Shown in pieces: positions 6,063 through 13,328 of a DNA stretch of 22,364 bases (the stretch's first letter is position 1; every line of letters begins with the position of its first letter). This stretch comes from PALSA-1006 sp964571195 (GTDB taxonomy: Bacteria > Pseudomonadota > Gammaproteobacteria > Burkholderiales > Gallionellaceae): positions 1 through 22,364 of the forward strand of contig CAZNAD010000025.1 in the NCBI GenBank assembly GCA_964571195.1, written 5' to 3'. The notes under the pieces are model-generated. The model was not told where the DNA came from. It saw only the letters and a program-made list of their open reading frames with translations, and searched no databases. The position numbers were made by a program, and so were the translations under genes.

Positions 6063-9000
6063 TCATCGGTCGCCGGCCGCAGTGTTGTTCTTGAAGGCGG
6101 TGATGTAGATGTAGCAGGTGCGTGCATCCTGGGCGAGCTCCCAGAAACTGAAGTGACGTTTCTGCCACGGGCCGAAATCGGGTTCACCGTCCAGTCTGTT
6201 CATGTCCGGGAACCCCATCCCCCAATCCAGGAACTCGCGGCGTTGTGTGTTGCCTTGTGCCACGATGAACGGATCGCAATGGCGGGGGTCTTTTTTGACG
6301 CGCTCCATCAAAGCCAAGACCTTGGCGCGTTCCCCTTCCAGCATCTGCATGAAATAGCCATCCTGATAAAGCAGGCAACCGGTGATGCCGGCAGGCTGGT
6401 TGTTGGCTCTGGAGATGCGCAGCAGTTCGGCGATATCCTGCTCATCCATCGTCTTGCTGGCCTGGCTGACATAGAGCAAAAAGAACAGGGAATCATTTTT
6501 CCCGGCGGGAGAGTTTTGCTGTTCCCGTTCCATCGTTTCGATAAAGGTCTGCGCATCCAGCGGGCGATGGCACAGGTAGCCCTGGATAGAGTCACAGCCA
6601 TACGAACGCAACTCCATCATCTGAGCCTCGTTCTCCACACCCTCTGCCACCAATCTTAGTTTCAGCGAGCGCGCTAGCCCGATGATGGCGCGAATCACCG
6701 TGCGGCTATTGGCATGTTGCTCGATGCCGTCTACGAACGCTTTGTCTATCTTCAATACACTGACCGGCATGCGGGTCAATTGCGCCAAAGAGGAATACCC
6801 GGTGCCGAAGTCGTCGACCGCGACGCGCAGGCCGAGGTGCGCAAGTTGGCGCAACACCTGCAGATTGGTATCCACATCCGCCATCAGCGAAGTCTCGGTG
6901 ATCTCGATCAACATCCGGGTCGGATCGGCGCCCGTCTGTTGCAGTATGGCGGCGAACTCCTCCGCCAGGTCGGCTTCGTTCAATTGCCGTGTAGAGACGT
7001 TTACGGAGATATAGGAAGGCGCTTGTTCCCCCCAGCGCTGCCGCCAATCGACTTCGGTCAGGCAAGCCTGGCGAAACACCCACATGCCGATCGGGATGAT
7101 ACTGCCGGTCAATTCGGCGATCGGGATGAACACCGCAGGGGAGATGTCGCCGTCGGCAGAGTGCCAGCGCAGCAAAAGTTCCGCACCGACGATGCGCCTA
7201 TCCTCCGTGGAAACGATGGGTTGGTAACGGCAGGAGAACTCGTCGCGCTCAATCGCCAGACGTAGGCCCTGAGTGACCGATAGTCGCTGGCGAACCTTTT
7301 CTTCCAGACTGTCGCTGAAGAACTGCCAGCCGTCGCGTCCTTTTTCCTTGACTTCATACATCGCCGAATCGGCGGAGCGCAGGATGTCGTCGGCACTGTG
7401 GGTGGTCCCGTGGCCGACCGCGATGCCGATACTGGCGGTGACGAACAGGGATATTGCACCGTATTCCACCGGTTGCCTCAGCGCGACATTGATCCGTTCG
7501 GCCAGGGCCGAAATCGTTGTGGGTTGCTCGACTTGTTCGCACAGGATGACGAATTCGTCGCCTGCCAGGCGCGCTACGGTATCTCCCGGACGAACCAGCT
7601 CGATCAGTCGCGATGAGATCGCTTTCAACAGCGCGTCCCCGGCTTCGTGGCCATGCGTGTCGTTGACCAGCTTAAAGCCGTCAAGGTCGATGAACAGCAG
7701 CGCCACACTCAGTCCCTGCCGTTGCGAACGCTGCAAGGAAGTGATCAGGCGTTCGCGGATGAGTGCCCGGTTGGGCAATCCGGTCAGGACATCGTGGGTG
7801 GCGCGCCACAACATGTCTTCCTCGGCGCGTTTGCGCTCGGTGATGTCGCGCATGGTGACGACCAGCATCCATTCATCACCATTGCGGAACTTGGCGATGG
7901 AGGCTTCCAGCGGGAAGAAGCTGCCGTCCTTGCGGTAGCCCGTAACGTTGCCGCGCGAGGCCATGCGCCGCTCGGTCTCTTCTCCTGCGACGAAATCGTT
8001 CACCAGTCCGGCGTGCTGCTGGCGGAAATGCGGCGGCAACAACTGATGCACCGGCATGCCGACCATTTCCTGCGCGCTATAACCGAACAGTTGGCAGGCG
8101 CTCAGGTTCACTTCGGTGATGATGCCTTGCTGGTCCGTCGCGACGATCGCCATATCGGCCACGGAAAGGATCTGTTGTGCCGCATCGAGTTTACGCATGG
8201 CGGCATTCGCCTCGGCGGCGATACGCGCCACGATCTGTGTGGTTGGCGAAGACTCATGCAGATTGGCTCCGCTTGCCTGTACGCGGTAGCGTTCCGGTAT
8301 CTGCGGCGAGATGCGTCCGAAATACTCAACCACGGCGAAGGTGCCATCGGCATTGCAGCGTGCAAGATAGGAATTCACGCTGGCGTGGTGCGTCTGCGCA
8401 TCCATCACGACCTTGCCCTGCGGGCCTGTGATGTCGAGGTTTTCGAGTGCGTTCACCAGGGCTTCCGCTTCGGTCGTTCCGGCGAGTTCTGCGGCTTTGG
8501 CGAAAGCATTAACGCAAAGATAGGTGCCTTCGCCGAAATTGGTCATGATGCCGTTGCCATTGGGCCAGATCCCGGTGATGCCGGGGAGTTGTTGCAAGCG
8601 TTGCAGATAGTCGCGGTTCGCGTCACTGTCCACGGACATGAAGTAGGTGTTGCTGGAGTAGAAGCCCTCGCGGACTGCGGCAGGTAGTCGGCTGACCATC
8701 ATCTCGTCGTAATGCCCCATCACAACTGCCATGCGATTCTTCAGTCCCATCTCGGTAAAGCGCGTCAGCAGCTTGATCTGGTCCGTCCCTGCGAAATAGG
8801 GTACGAACACATCCGCCCCCGATCGTGCCACCTGTTCAAGCAGACCGTCGATCTTGTGTAGCTCGGCACCGATGGGGAGATATTCCTCTCCGACGATATC
8901 GCCGCCCAGTCCGATCAGTGAACGTTTTGCCGCGTCGATCGAGCCGCGCGGCCACTCATAGTTGTTGCCGGCAAAGAACATCTTCAGGCCGTAACGTTTG

Positions 9001-9416
9001 GCCATGAAGGGGATCATCTTGTCGATCTGCTGGTTAGGCAAGGCAGCGAAATGGAAGAAGTATCTTCCGGCGATACTGCCCTCGTAGAACGAGAAATTCA
9101 GATAGGGGATACGCTTCGGTTCGGCCACTTGAGTGGCGACAGCGATACGCGAATTGGAGAGCAGGTTGCCGATAATGGCGACGCAGCGATGCTGTTCTAC
9201 CAGGCGCAGGGCGGCGGGAACCGCAGTGTCCGGTAGGCTGCCGTCATCCTCGATGACGAGTTCTAGCGGACGTCCCAGAACCCCGCCTCGCGCGTTGATC
9301 TCGTCACATGCGATACGTGCTGCGTTCGAGATTTCGCTGCCATATATCTCGACTAGGCCACTCAAGGGGGGCAGCAGCCCGATACGGATAGGCTTGGAGG
9401 TTTTTATTTTGGTCAT
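6063..9416 (-). CDS. AmiC-like sensor-PAS-GGDEF-EAL-BLUF protein (c-di-GMP signalling)
   Basis: A 1117-residue multidomain protein. In order: a type 1 periplasmic-binding fold of the AmiC/branched-chain amino acid receptor kind (about 10-380), PAS (about 410-530), GGDEF (535-705), EAL (710-965) and BLUF (about 976-1075). The cyclase motif is AGDEF (618-622), with a complete inhibitory RxxD (609-612). The EAL signature reads ELL (from E746), but N806, E838, D868/D869 (DDFGTGYSS), K889, E925 and Q945 are present, so phosphodiesterase activity is plausible. The BLUF domain keeps Y982, N1006, Q1024, W1065 and M1067, with the same spacing as Y21/N45/Q63/W104/M106 of AppA, so FAD and blue-light sensing are likely. 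No signal peptide or membrane helix is seen, so the ligand domain is probably cytoplasmic, as AmiC is. The frame extends to a TTG at 9506; I chose the ATG at 9416, with GGAAC upstream. Confidence 0.88.
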   Translation of the reverse strand: MTKIKTSKPIRIGLLPPLSGLVEIYGSEISNAARIACDEINARGGVLGRPLELVIEDDGSLPDTAVPAALRLVEQHRCVAIIGNLLSNSRIAVATQVAEPKRIPYLNFSFYEGSIAGRYFFHFAALPNQQIDKMIPFMAKRYGLKMFFAGNNYEWPRGSIDAAKRSLIGLGGDIVGEEYLPIGAELHKIDGLLEQVARSGADVFVPYFAGTDQIKLLTRFTEMGLKNRMAVVMGHYDEMMVSRLPAAVREGFYSSNTYFMSVDSDANRDYLQRLQQLPGITGIWPNGNGIMTNFGEGTYLCVNAFAKAAELAGTTEAEALVNALENLDITGPQGKVVMDAQTHHASVNSYLARCNADGTFAVVEYFGRISPQIPERYRVQASGANLHESSPTTQIVARIAAEANAAMRKLDAAQQILSVADMAIVATDQQGIITEVNLSACQLFGYSAQEMVGMPVHQLLPPHFRQQHAGLVNDFVAGEETERRMASRGNVTGYRKDGSFFPLEASIAKFRNGDEWMLVVTMRDITERKRAEEDMLWRATHDVLTGLPNRALIRERLITSLQRSQRQGLSVALLFIDLDGFKLVNDTHGHEAGDALLKAISSRLIELVRPGDTVARLAGDEFVILCEQVEQPTTISALAERINVALRQPVEYGAISLFVTASIGIAVGHGTTHSADDILRSADSAMYEVKEKGRDGWQFFSDSLEEKVRQRLSVTQGLRLAIERDEFSCRYQPIVSTEDRRIVGAELLLRWHSADGDISPAVFIPIAELTGSIIPIGMWVFRQACLTEVDWRQRWGEQAPSYISVNVSTRQLNEADLAEEFAAILQQTGADPTRMLIEITETSLMADVDTNLQVLRQLAHLGLRVAVDDFGTGYSSLAQLTRMPVSVLKIDKAFVDGIEQHANSRTVIRAIIGLARSLKLRLVAEGVENEAQMMELRSYGCDSIQGYLCHRPLDAQTFIETMEREQQNSPAGKNDSLFFLLYVSQASKTMDEQDIAELLRISRANNQPAGITGCLLYQDGYFMQMLEGERAKVLALMERVKKDPRHCDPFIVAQGNTQRREFLDWGMGFPDMNRLDGEPDFGPWQKRHFSFWELAQDARTCYIYITAFKNNTAAGDR

Positions 9417-9455
9417 CGCGTGTGTTCCGTAATACTCCCCAGACGGGCATTCTAT

Positions 9456-9486
9456 ACGGTCGTTGGGATATGTGAGTGACGACCGT
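9456..9486. promoter_or_regulatory. 8-bp inverted repeat upstream of the BLUF protein gene
   Basis: ACGGTCGT (9456-9463) and ACGACCGT (9479-9486) are perfect reverse complements separated by 15 bases. On the minus strand a possible -10 hexamer, TATAGA (9456-9451), abuts the proximal arm. It lies 40-70 bases before the start of the sensor gene. It could be an operator, or a hairpin in the leader if transcription starts further upstream. No convincing -35 partner was found. Confidence 0.4.
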
Positions 9487-9500
9487 GGGGGCTTGTTCTT

Positions 9501-9557
9501 TGTCAAATATTAGCATATTCTAATAAACGTTAATCGGGGATTGTAATCGGGGATTGT
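9501..9557. repeat. 18-bp dyad followed by a 13-bp tandem repeat
   Basis: TATTAG (9508-9513), six bases, then CTAATA (9520-9525) form a perfect inverted repeat. It overlaps TTGACA read on the minus strand (9506-9501), though no good -10 follows at standard spacing. Directly beside it, TAATCGGGGATTG is repeated without a gap (9531-9543 and 9544-9556). The block lies between the minus-strand sensor gene and the plus-strand DUF2892 gene and is AT-rich compared with its surroundings. It is probably a regulator binding region for one or both sides. Confidence 0.4.
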
Positions 9558-9687
9558 AAGGTCGGTATATCAGGATGGGCTGCCGCGCGCGGAAGGCTGT
9601 CTGAGTCCCAGTCCCGTTTTAGCTTATATCTCGCGGCAGGGCGAGGAAAAATAAAGTAAAATTTTCAACTATCAAGGAGTATTAAAC

Positions 9688-9897
9688 ATGAATGCAGAAC
9701 GTATCGTCCGTATCGTCGCAGGCGCTTTTATCCTGCTGTCTTTGTCGCTGGGAGTGGAAGCCAGCCCGTTGTTTGTCAGCTCATATTTTTTGTTCTTCAC
9801 CGCATTTGTCGGCTTGAACCTGTTTCAGAGCGGTTTCACGCAGATATGTCCGTTGAATAACATCCTCGCCAAGTTCGGCGTAAAAGGCAGTTGCTAA
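9688..9897 (+). CDS. DUF2892 (YgaP-type transmembrane) small membrane protein
   Basis: This 69-residue protein matches the DUF2892 family, small inner-membrane proteins resembling the membrane half of E. coli YgaP. Two hydrophobic helices are visible (about 7-24 and 31-50). The C-terminus holds CPLNNILAKFG, a cysteine-proline element typical of the family, and a last-residue cysteine. AAGGAG (9675-9680) is well placed before the ATG. Its 3' end overlaps the start of the ligase gene by 7 bases, so the two are probably translated together. In other bacteria DUF2892 proteins often sit near rhodaneses and sulfur-handling genes; here a membrane rhodanese lies one gene further on. The molecular function is unknown. 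Confidence 0.85.
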   Translation: MNAERIVRIVAGAFILLSLSLGVEASPLFVSSYFLFFTAFVGLNLFQSGFTQICPLNNILAKFGVKGSC

Positions 9898-11675
9898 ACA
9901 GACTTCGTTTCCGTTCACTCACGCCCGCCCACATCAGTCTGACGTTCGTCGGATTGATGTGGGTTTTGCCTTTTCTGTATTACAACCACGCTTATCCCAT
10001 CACCACCTTCTATCAGGAATGGGGAGCGGCATTGCTGGGTCTGTGTGCGATGCCGTTGCTGCTGGGCAGGCGATACTGGCAGCAGCCGGAGATCCCTCGC
10101 GTCATCCTGCTGCCGCTAGGTCTATTGCTGTTGCTGTTGTTGCAATACCTGCTCGGCAAGATCCCGAGTCTCGAACAGACACTGCTGTTTGCCATGTATT
10201 TCCTGTGGATGGCCTTGCTCGTCATGCTGGGACAGCGCTTGCGCAATGAATTGGGATTGCCTTTGCTGGCGGTCGTCCTAGCCGGTTTTATGGTGTTGGG
10301 GGCGGAGTTGAACGCGCTGGCCGGACTCGTTCAGCATTATCGCTGGCATTCTTTTCTGAATGCGGTGGTGACGGTGAAAAATGCCGCAGCGGTGTATGGC
10401 AACATCGCCCAACCCAACCATTATGCCGATTACATTGCACTGGGGCTGATCTCCCTCGGCTTGCTGCATGTGCGTTATTCATTGCGGATATGGCAGGTGT
10501 TGCTGTTGGCCGCACCGCTGTTGTTTGTGCTGGTGTTGAGCGGCTCGCGCAGTGCATGGCTCTATCTGCTGGGCCTGATTGGCCTGTCTTATCTGTGGCA
10601 GCGTCGCGACAAGGCATTCCTTCCGTTCCTGCACTATGCGTTGTTATTGCTGGCCGGTTTCATTGTGATGCATTTCATCGTACAGATACCCGGAATGGCC
10701 GGGGTCGGGGGGGCACTCACACCGCTCGAGCGCATGTCAGACGAGACCGGGAGTGGCGCCATCCGTTTATACCTGTGGCGGGAATCGTGGCTGATCTGGA
10801 TGCAATATCCGCTGCTGGGGGCTGGGGTCGGCCAGTTTGCCTGGGAGCATTTCCAGCTGGGGGCGGTATTACAGGATATTCATATCGTCGGCCTGTATAA
10901 CAACGCGCACAATCTGGTGATGCAGTTGGCAGCCGAGACCGGTTTGGCGGGATTGTCCATCCTGTTCGGTTCGCTGATATTGTGGGGACGGCGCGCATGG
11001 CTAGAGCGCCACTCGGTCGAGCACTGGTGGGGATACGCCATGCTGGTTGTGCTGGCGATACACAGCCTGTTGGAGTATCCGCTCTGGTACGGCTATTTCA
11101 TCGGCATCGCGGCACTTTTGCTGGGGATATTGGACAGCGGGGTGTACCGTCTGGCGATGCGCAACATGTCTCGCTTCACGGTGGTCGTGGTGCTGTTATG
11201 CGGGGTATTGTCGTTAGTGCAGCTCTTTCAGGGCTACAGGAAACTGGAATCCGCACTGGCCTTGCGTCCGGTGAGCGGTGGTGCGGCAACTTATAACGTG
11301 CGTCTGCGTGAGCACTTGCTGGAGGCTTCCGAATTCGTCCTGCTGCGGCATTACGCGGAGCTGTTCATGACCGGGTTGATCGAACTGGATCAGGATCGTC
11401 TGGCGGAGAAGCTCGAACTCAACGAGCGCGCGATGCGTTTTGTGCCCACCGCTTCCGTGGTTTATCGTCAGGCCTGGCTGCTGGCGCTGTCCGGTCGTGT
11501 CGCGGAGGCCAAGCTACAGCTGCAACAGGCCCTGTGGTCCTATCCGGGGGAATTTCAGGGGGCGTATGTCAAGCTGGGGCAGATGGCATCGAAAGACCCT
11601 GCGCACTTTTCCGCTCTGTTAGAATTCGCTACCCAAAAAAATGAGGAGTATCAACGTGCAGTTTCTGGAAAATAA
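9891..11675 (+). CDS. PglL/WaaL-like O-oligosaccharyltransferase or O-antigen ligase (Wzy_C family)
   Basis: A 594-residue polytopic inner-membrane protein with about a dozen hydrophobic segments and a soluble C-terminal tail (about 450-594). Family motifs are HAYPITTFYQEW (33-44), YGNIAQPNHYADY (169-181), SGSRSAWLY (217-225), the periplasmic loop ending in NNAHNLVMQLAAETG (337-351, with H340 as the likely catalytic histidine) and LLEYPLWYGYF (393-403). The NxAQPNH block and LEYPLWYGYF are characteristic of PglL-type pilin glycosylation enzymes rather than plain O-antigen ligases. They transfer a lipid-linked glycan to protein in the periplasm. The start is probably the TTG at 9891, overlapping the previous gene, because the first membrane helix begins before the next ATG (9957). 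No pilin or glycan genes lie nearby, so the acceptor is unknown. Confidence 0.82.
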   Translation: MLNRLRFRSLTPAHISLTFVGLMWVLPFLYYNHAYPITTFYQEWGAALLGLCAMPLLLGRRYWQQPEIPRVILLPLGLLLLLLLQYLLGKIPSLEQTLLFAMYFLWMALLVMLGQRLRNELGLPLLAVVLAGFMVLGAELNALAGLVQHYRWHSFLNAVVTVKNAAAVYGNIAQPNHYADYIALGLISLGLLHVRYSLRIWQVLLLAAPLLFVLVLSGSRSAWLYLLGLIGLSYLWQRRDKAFLPFLHYALLLLAGFIVMHFIVQIPGMAGVGGALTPLERMSDETGSGAIRLYLWRESWLIWMQYPLLGAGVGQFAWEHFQLGAVLQDIHIVGLYNNAHNLVMQLAAETGLAGLSILFGSLILWGRRAWLERHSVEHWWGYAMLVVLAIHSLLEYPLWYGYFIGIAALLLGILDSGVYRLAMRNMSRFTVVVVLLCGVLSLVQLFQGYRKLESALALRPVSGGAATYNVRLREHLLEASEFVLLRHYAELFMTGLIELDQDRLAEKLELNERAMRFVPTASVVYRQAWLLALSGRVAEAKLQLQQALWSYPGEFQGAYVKLGQMASKDPAHFSALLEFATQKNEEYQRAVSGK

Positions 11676-12066
11676 TTTCATGATGTTGTTGGTGTTGATC
11701 AGCAGCGGTTTGATGCTGCTGTGGTCGTTCTTCGGCAACCGCTTGCGCGGTATTAAAGAGGTCGATACCGTGGGCGCATTGCAACTCATCAACCACAAAG
11801 AGGCTGTCATTTTGGATGTGAGGGAACAGAAGGAATACGACAGCGGGCACATCTTGAATGCAAAACTGATCCCGTTGGGAAAACTGAACGAACGTATGAA
11901 CGAACTGGAAAAATTCCGGGATCGTCCCATCATCGTGATGTGCCGCAGCGGACAACGCTCGGCTACCGCTACTGCTTTGCTCGGCAAGCAGGGATATGCC
12001 CAGGCCTACAATTTGACGGGTGGTGTGATCGCATGGCAAAAGGCCAGTCTGCCGCTGGAAAAGTGA
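11656..12066 (+). CDS. Membrane-anchored rhodanese-like sulfurtransferase
   Basis: A 136-residue protein with one N-terminal membrane helix (LLVLISSGLMLLWSFF) and a rhodanese domain (about 35-136). The active-site loop is CRSGQRSA with the persulfide-forming cysteine, and DVREQKEYDSGHI marks the domain start. Rhodaneses carry or transfer sulfane sulfur; the physiological partner is not known. An upstream in-frame ATG (11641) exists, but the GTG at 11656 is preceded by GAGGAG at good spacing and gives the usual N-terminus (MQFLENNF) of the betaproteobacterial protein found before grxC-secB. It overlaps the end of the ligase gene by 20 bases and grxC starts one base after its stop, so it is in a translationally tight operon. 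Confidence 0.87.
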   Translation: MQFLENNFMMLLVLISSGLMLLWSFFGNRLRGIKEVDTVGALQLINHKEAVILDVREQKEYDSGHILNAKLIPLGKLNERMNELEKFRDRPIIVMCRSGQRSATATALLGKQGYAQAYNLTGGVIAWQKASLPLEK

Positions 12067-12067
12067 T

Positions 12068-12325
12068 ATGTCCAAGATCGTGATGTATTGCACCGAAGTG
12101 TGCCCGTATTGCGTCAATGCCGAGCGCTTGCTGAACAGCAAGGGCATCACGGAGATCGAGAAGATTCGTATCGACCTGCATCCCGAATTGCGTGAGCCGA
12201 TGATCGCAAAGACCGGACGGCGCACCGTGCCCCAGATTTATATCGACGACTTTCATGTCGGCGGTTACGACGATCTGGCGGCCCTCGACCGCCGTGGCGA
12301 GCTGAACCGCCTGCTGGCGCAATGA
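12068..12325 (+). CDS. grxC: Glutaredoxin 3
   Basis: An 85-residue glutaredoxin of the GrxC type, a cytoplasmic glutathione-dependent thiol-disulfide oxidoreductase. The dithiol active site CPYC is at about 13-16 (EVCPYCVNAERLL); the cis-proline segment TVPQIYID and the glutathione-binding GGYDDL follow. Length is normal for the family. It starts one base after the rhodanese stop and is followed by secB after 38 bases. The rhodanese-grxC-secB-gpsA order is common in betaproteobacteria, so the annotation is well supported by context. Confidence 0.95.
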   Translation: MSKIVMYCTEVCPYCVNAERLLNSKGITEIEKIRIDLHPELREPMIAKTGRRTVPQIYIDDFHVGGYDDLAALDRRGELNRLLAQ

Positions 12326-12363
12326 ACGTTTGAATCAATATTTGACAGAACCAAGGACGAGCC

Positions 12364-12840
12364 ATGAGCACAGATAACGCAACACCCGAACAGACACAGG
12401 CCATATTCAATATCGAAAAGCTTTACGTCAAAGATCTCTCGCTGGAGATTCCGCATGCCCCGGCCATCTTTCTGGAGCGCGAGAATCCGCAGATCGATTT
12501 GCAACTGAACACCGCCGCGATGCCGGTCGAAGACGGCATCTACGAGGTGACGGTCATGGTCACGGTCACGGCGAAGCTGGCCGCGCAGGACAACAAGGTG
12601 ATGTTTCTGGTCGAGGCCAAACAGGCCGGAATATTCCAGGTGCGCAACATTCCCGAAGCGGAGATGGAGCCGGTGCTGGCGGTCATGTGTCCGAACATCC
12701 TCTATCCGTATTTGCGCGAGGTAGTTTCCGATGTGGTGATCCGTGCCGGGTTCGCACCGGTGATGCTCAGCCCGATCAATTTCGAAGTGTTGTACCAGCA
12801 AAAGAAACAACAGCAGCAGACTCCGGGTGTGACCCATTAA
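12364..12840 (+). CDS. secB: Protein-export chaperone SecB
   Basis: A 158-residue SecB, the cytoplasmic tetrameric chaperone that holds unfolded preproteins and passes them to SecA for export through SecYEG. Typical features are FNIEKLYVKDLSLEIPHAP near the N-terminus, the acidic strand region DLQLNTAAMP, and CPNILYPYLREVVSDVVIRAGF with the proline-rich peptide-binding face, ending in FEVLYQQKK and a glutamine-rich tail. AAGGACGAG lies just upstream of the ATG. It sits between grxC and an SH3-domain secretory protein, as in many betaproteobacteria. Confidence 0.97.
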   Translation: MSTDNATPEQTQAIFNIEKLYVKDLSLEIPHAPAIFLERENPQIDLQLNTAAMPVEDGIYEVTVMVTVTAKLAAQDNKVMFLVEAKQAGIFQVRNIPEAEMEPVLAVMCPNILYPYLREVVSDVVIRAGFAPVMLSPINFEVLYQQKKQQQQTPGVTH

Positions 12841-12860
12841 GGTCGTGCTGACCATCCTCC

Positions 12861-13328
12861 ATGAGATGTCTCGCCGCCGCGCGTAGGCTGTTTCTCCGGC
12901 TCATGTCGTTCGGGCTTTTGTCCGGCGGCGTGGTGCCCGCTTACGCCGTCGATTACGTCTCTGTGGCAGTTCCCGCTGTGCTCTACGATGCCCCTTCGCT
13001 GCAAGCGAAGAAACTGTCTGTTGCCGCACGTTATCTGCCGCTGGAGCGGGTGGTGAATCTGGATAACTGGGTCAAAGTGCGCGATAGTTCCGCTCAGTTG
13101 TATTGGATAGAGAAACGCGCGCTCAGCAGCAAACGTTTTGTCATGGTGAACATCGCCGTCGCACCGGTGTATCAACGTCCCGATGCGGCCGCCGACGTCG
13201 TTTTTTATGCGCCTCAGCAGTTGGCATTGGAATGGCTGGCCGATGCGGGTGACGGATGGTTACAGGTAAAGCACCTCGATGGCACAGGGGGATATATGAG
13301 ACAGATTGATGTATGGGGGGGGAGATGA
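12861..13328 (+). CDS. Secreted SH3-domain protein
   Basis: A 155-residue exported protein. The N-terminus has arginines followed by a hydrophobic stretch ending in PAYA (about residue 28), a good signal peptide. The rest contains two bacterial SH3-like repeats: VPAVLYDAPSLQAKKLSVA...NWVKVRDSS, and VAPVYQRPDAAADVVFYAP...GWLQVKHLDG. Such domains usually bind peptidoglycan or cell-wall proteins in the periplasm. The gene lies 20 bases after secB and its stop overlaps the gpsA start (ATGA). Codons near the end run through eight consecutive G (13315-13322), which also form the gpsA ribosome binding site. The initiation site has no clear Shine-Dalgarno sequence; an in-frame ATG at 12903 is possible but would shorten the signal peptide. 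Confidence 0.8.
   Translation: MRCLAAARRLFLRLMSFGLLSGGVVPAYAVDYVSVAVPAVLYDAPSLQAKKLSVAARYLPLERVVNLDNWVKVRDSSAQLYWIEKRALSSKRFVMVNIAVAPVYQRPDAAADVVFYAPQQLALEWLADAGDGWLQVKHLDGTGGYMRQIDVWGGR

Noticed and set aside
6054..6071. Possible terminator between the ArsR-type gene and the sensor gene (GACCG / CGGTC)
   Set aside because: The stem is only 5 bp, lies partly inside the sensor gene end and has no T run on either strand.
7647..8687. 346-codon plus-strand open frame opposite the sensor gene
   Set aside because: It is antisense to the PAS, GGDEF and ligand-binding parts, whose motifs are unmistakable. The product has no domain or signal and is a codon-bias shadow.
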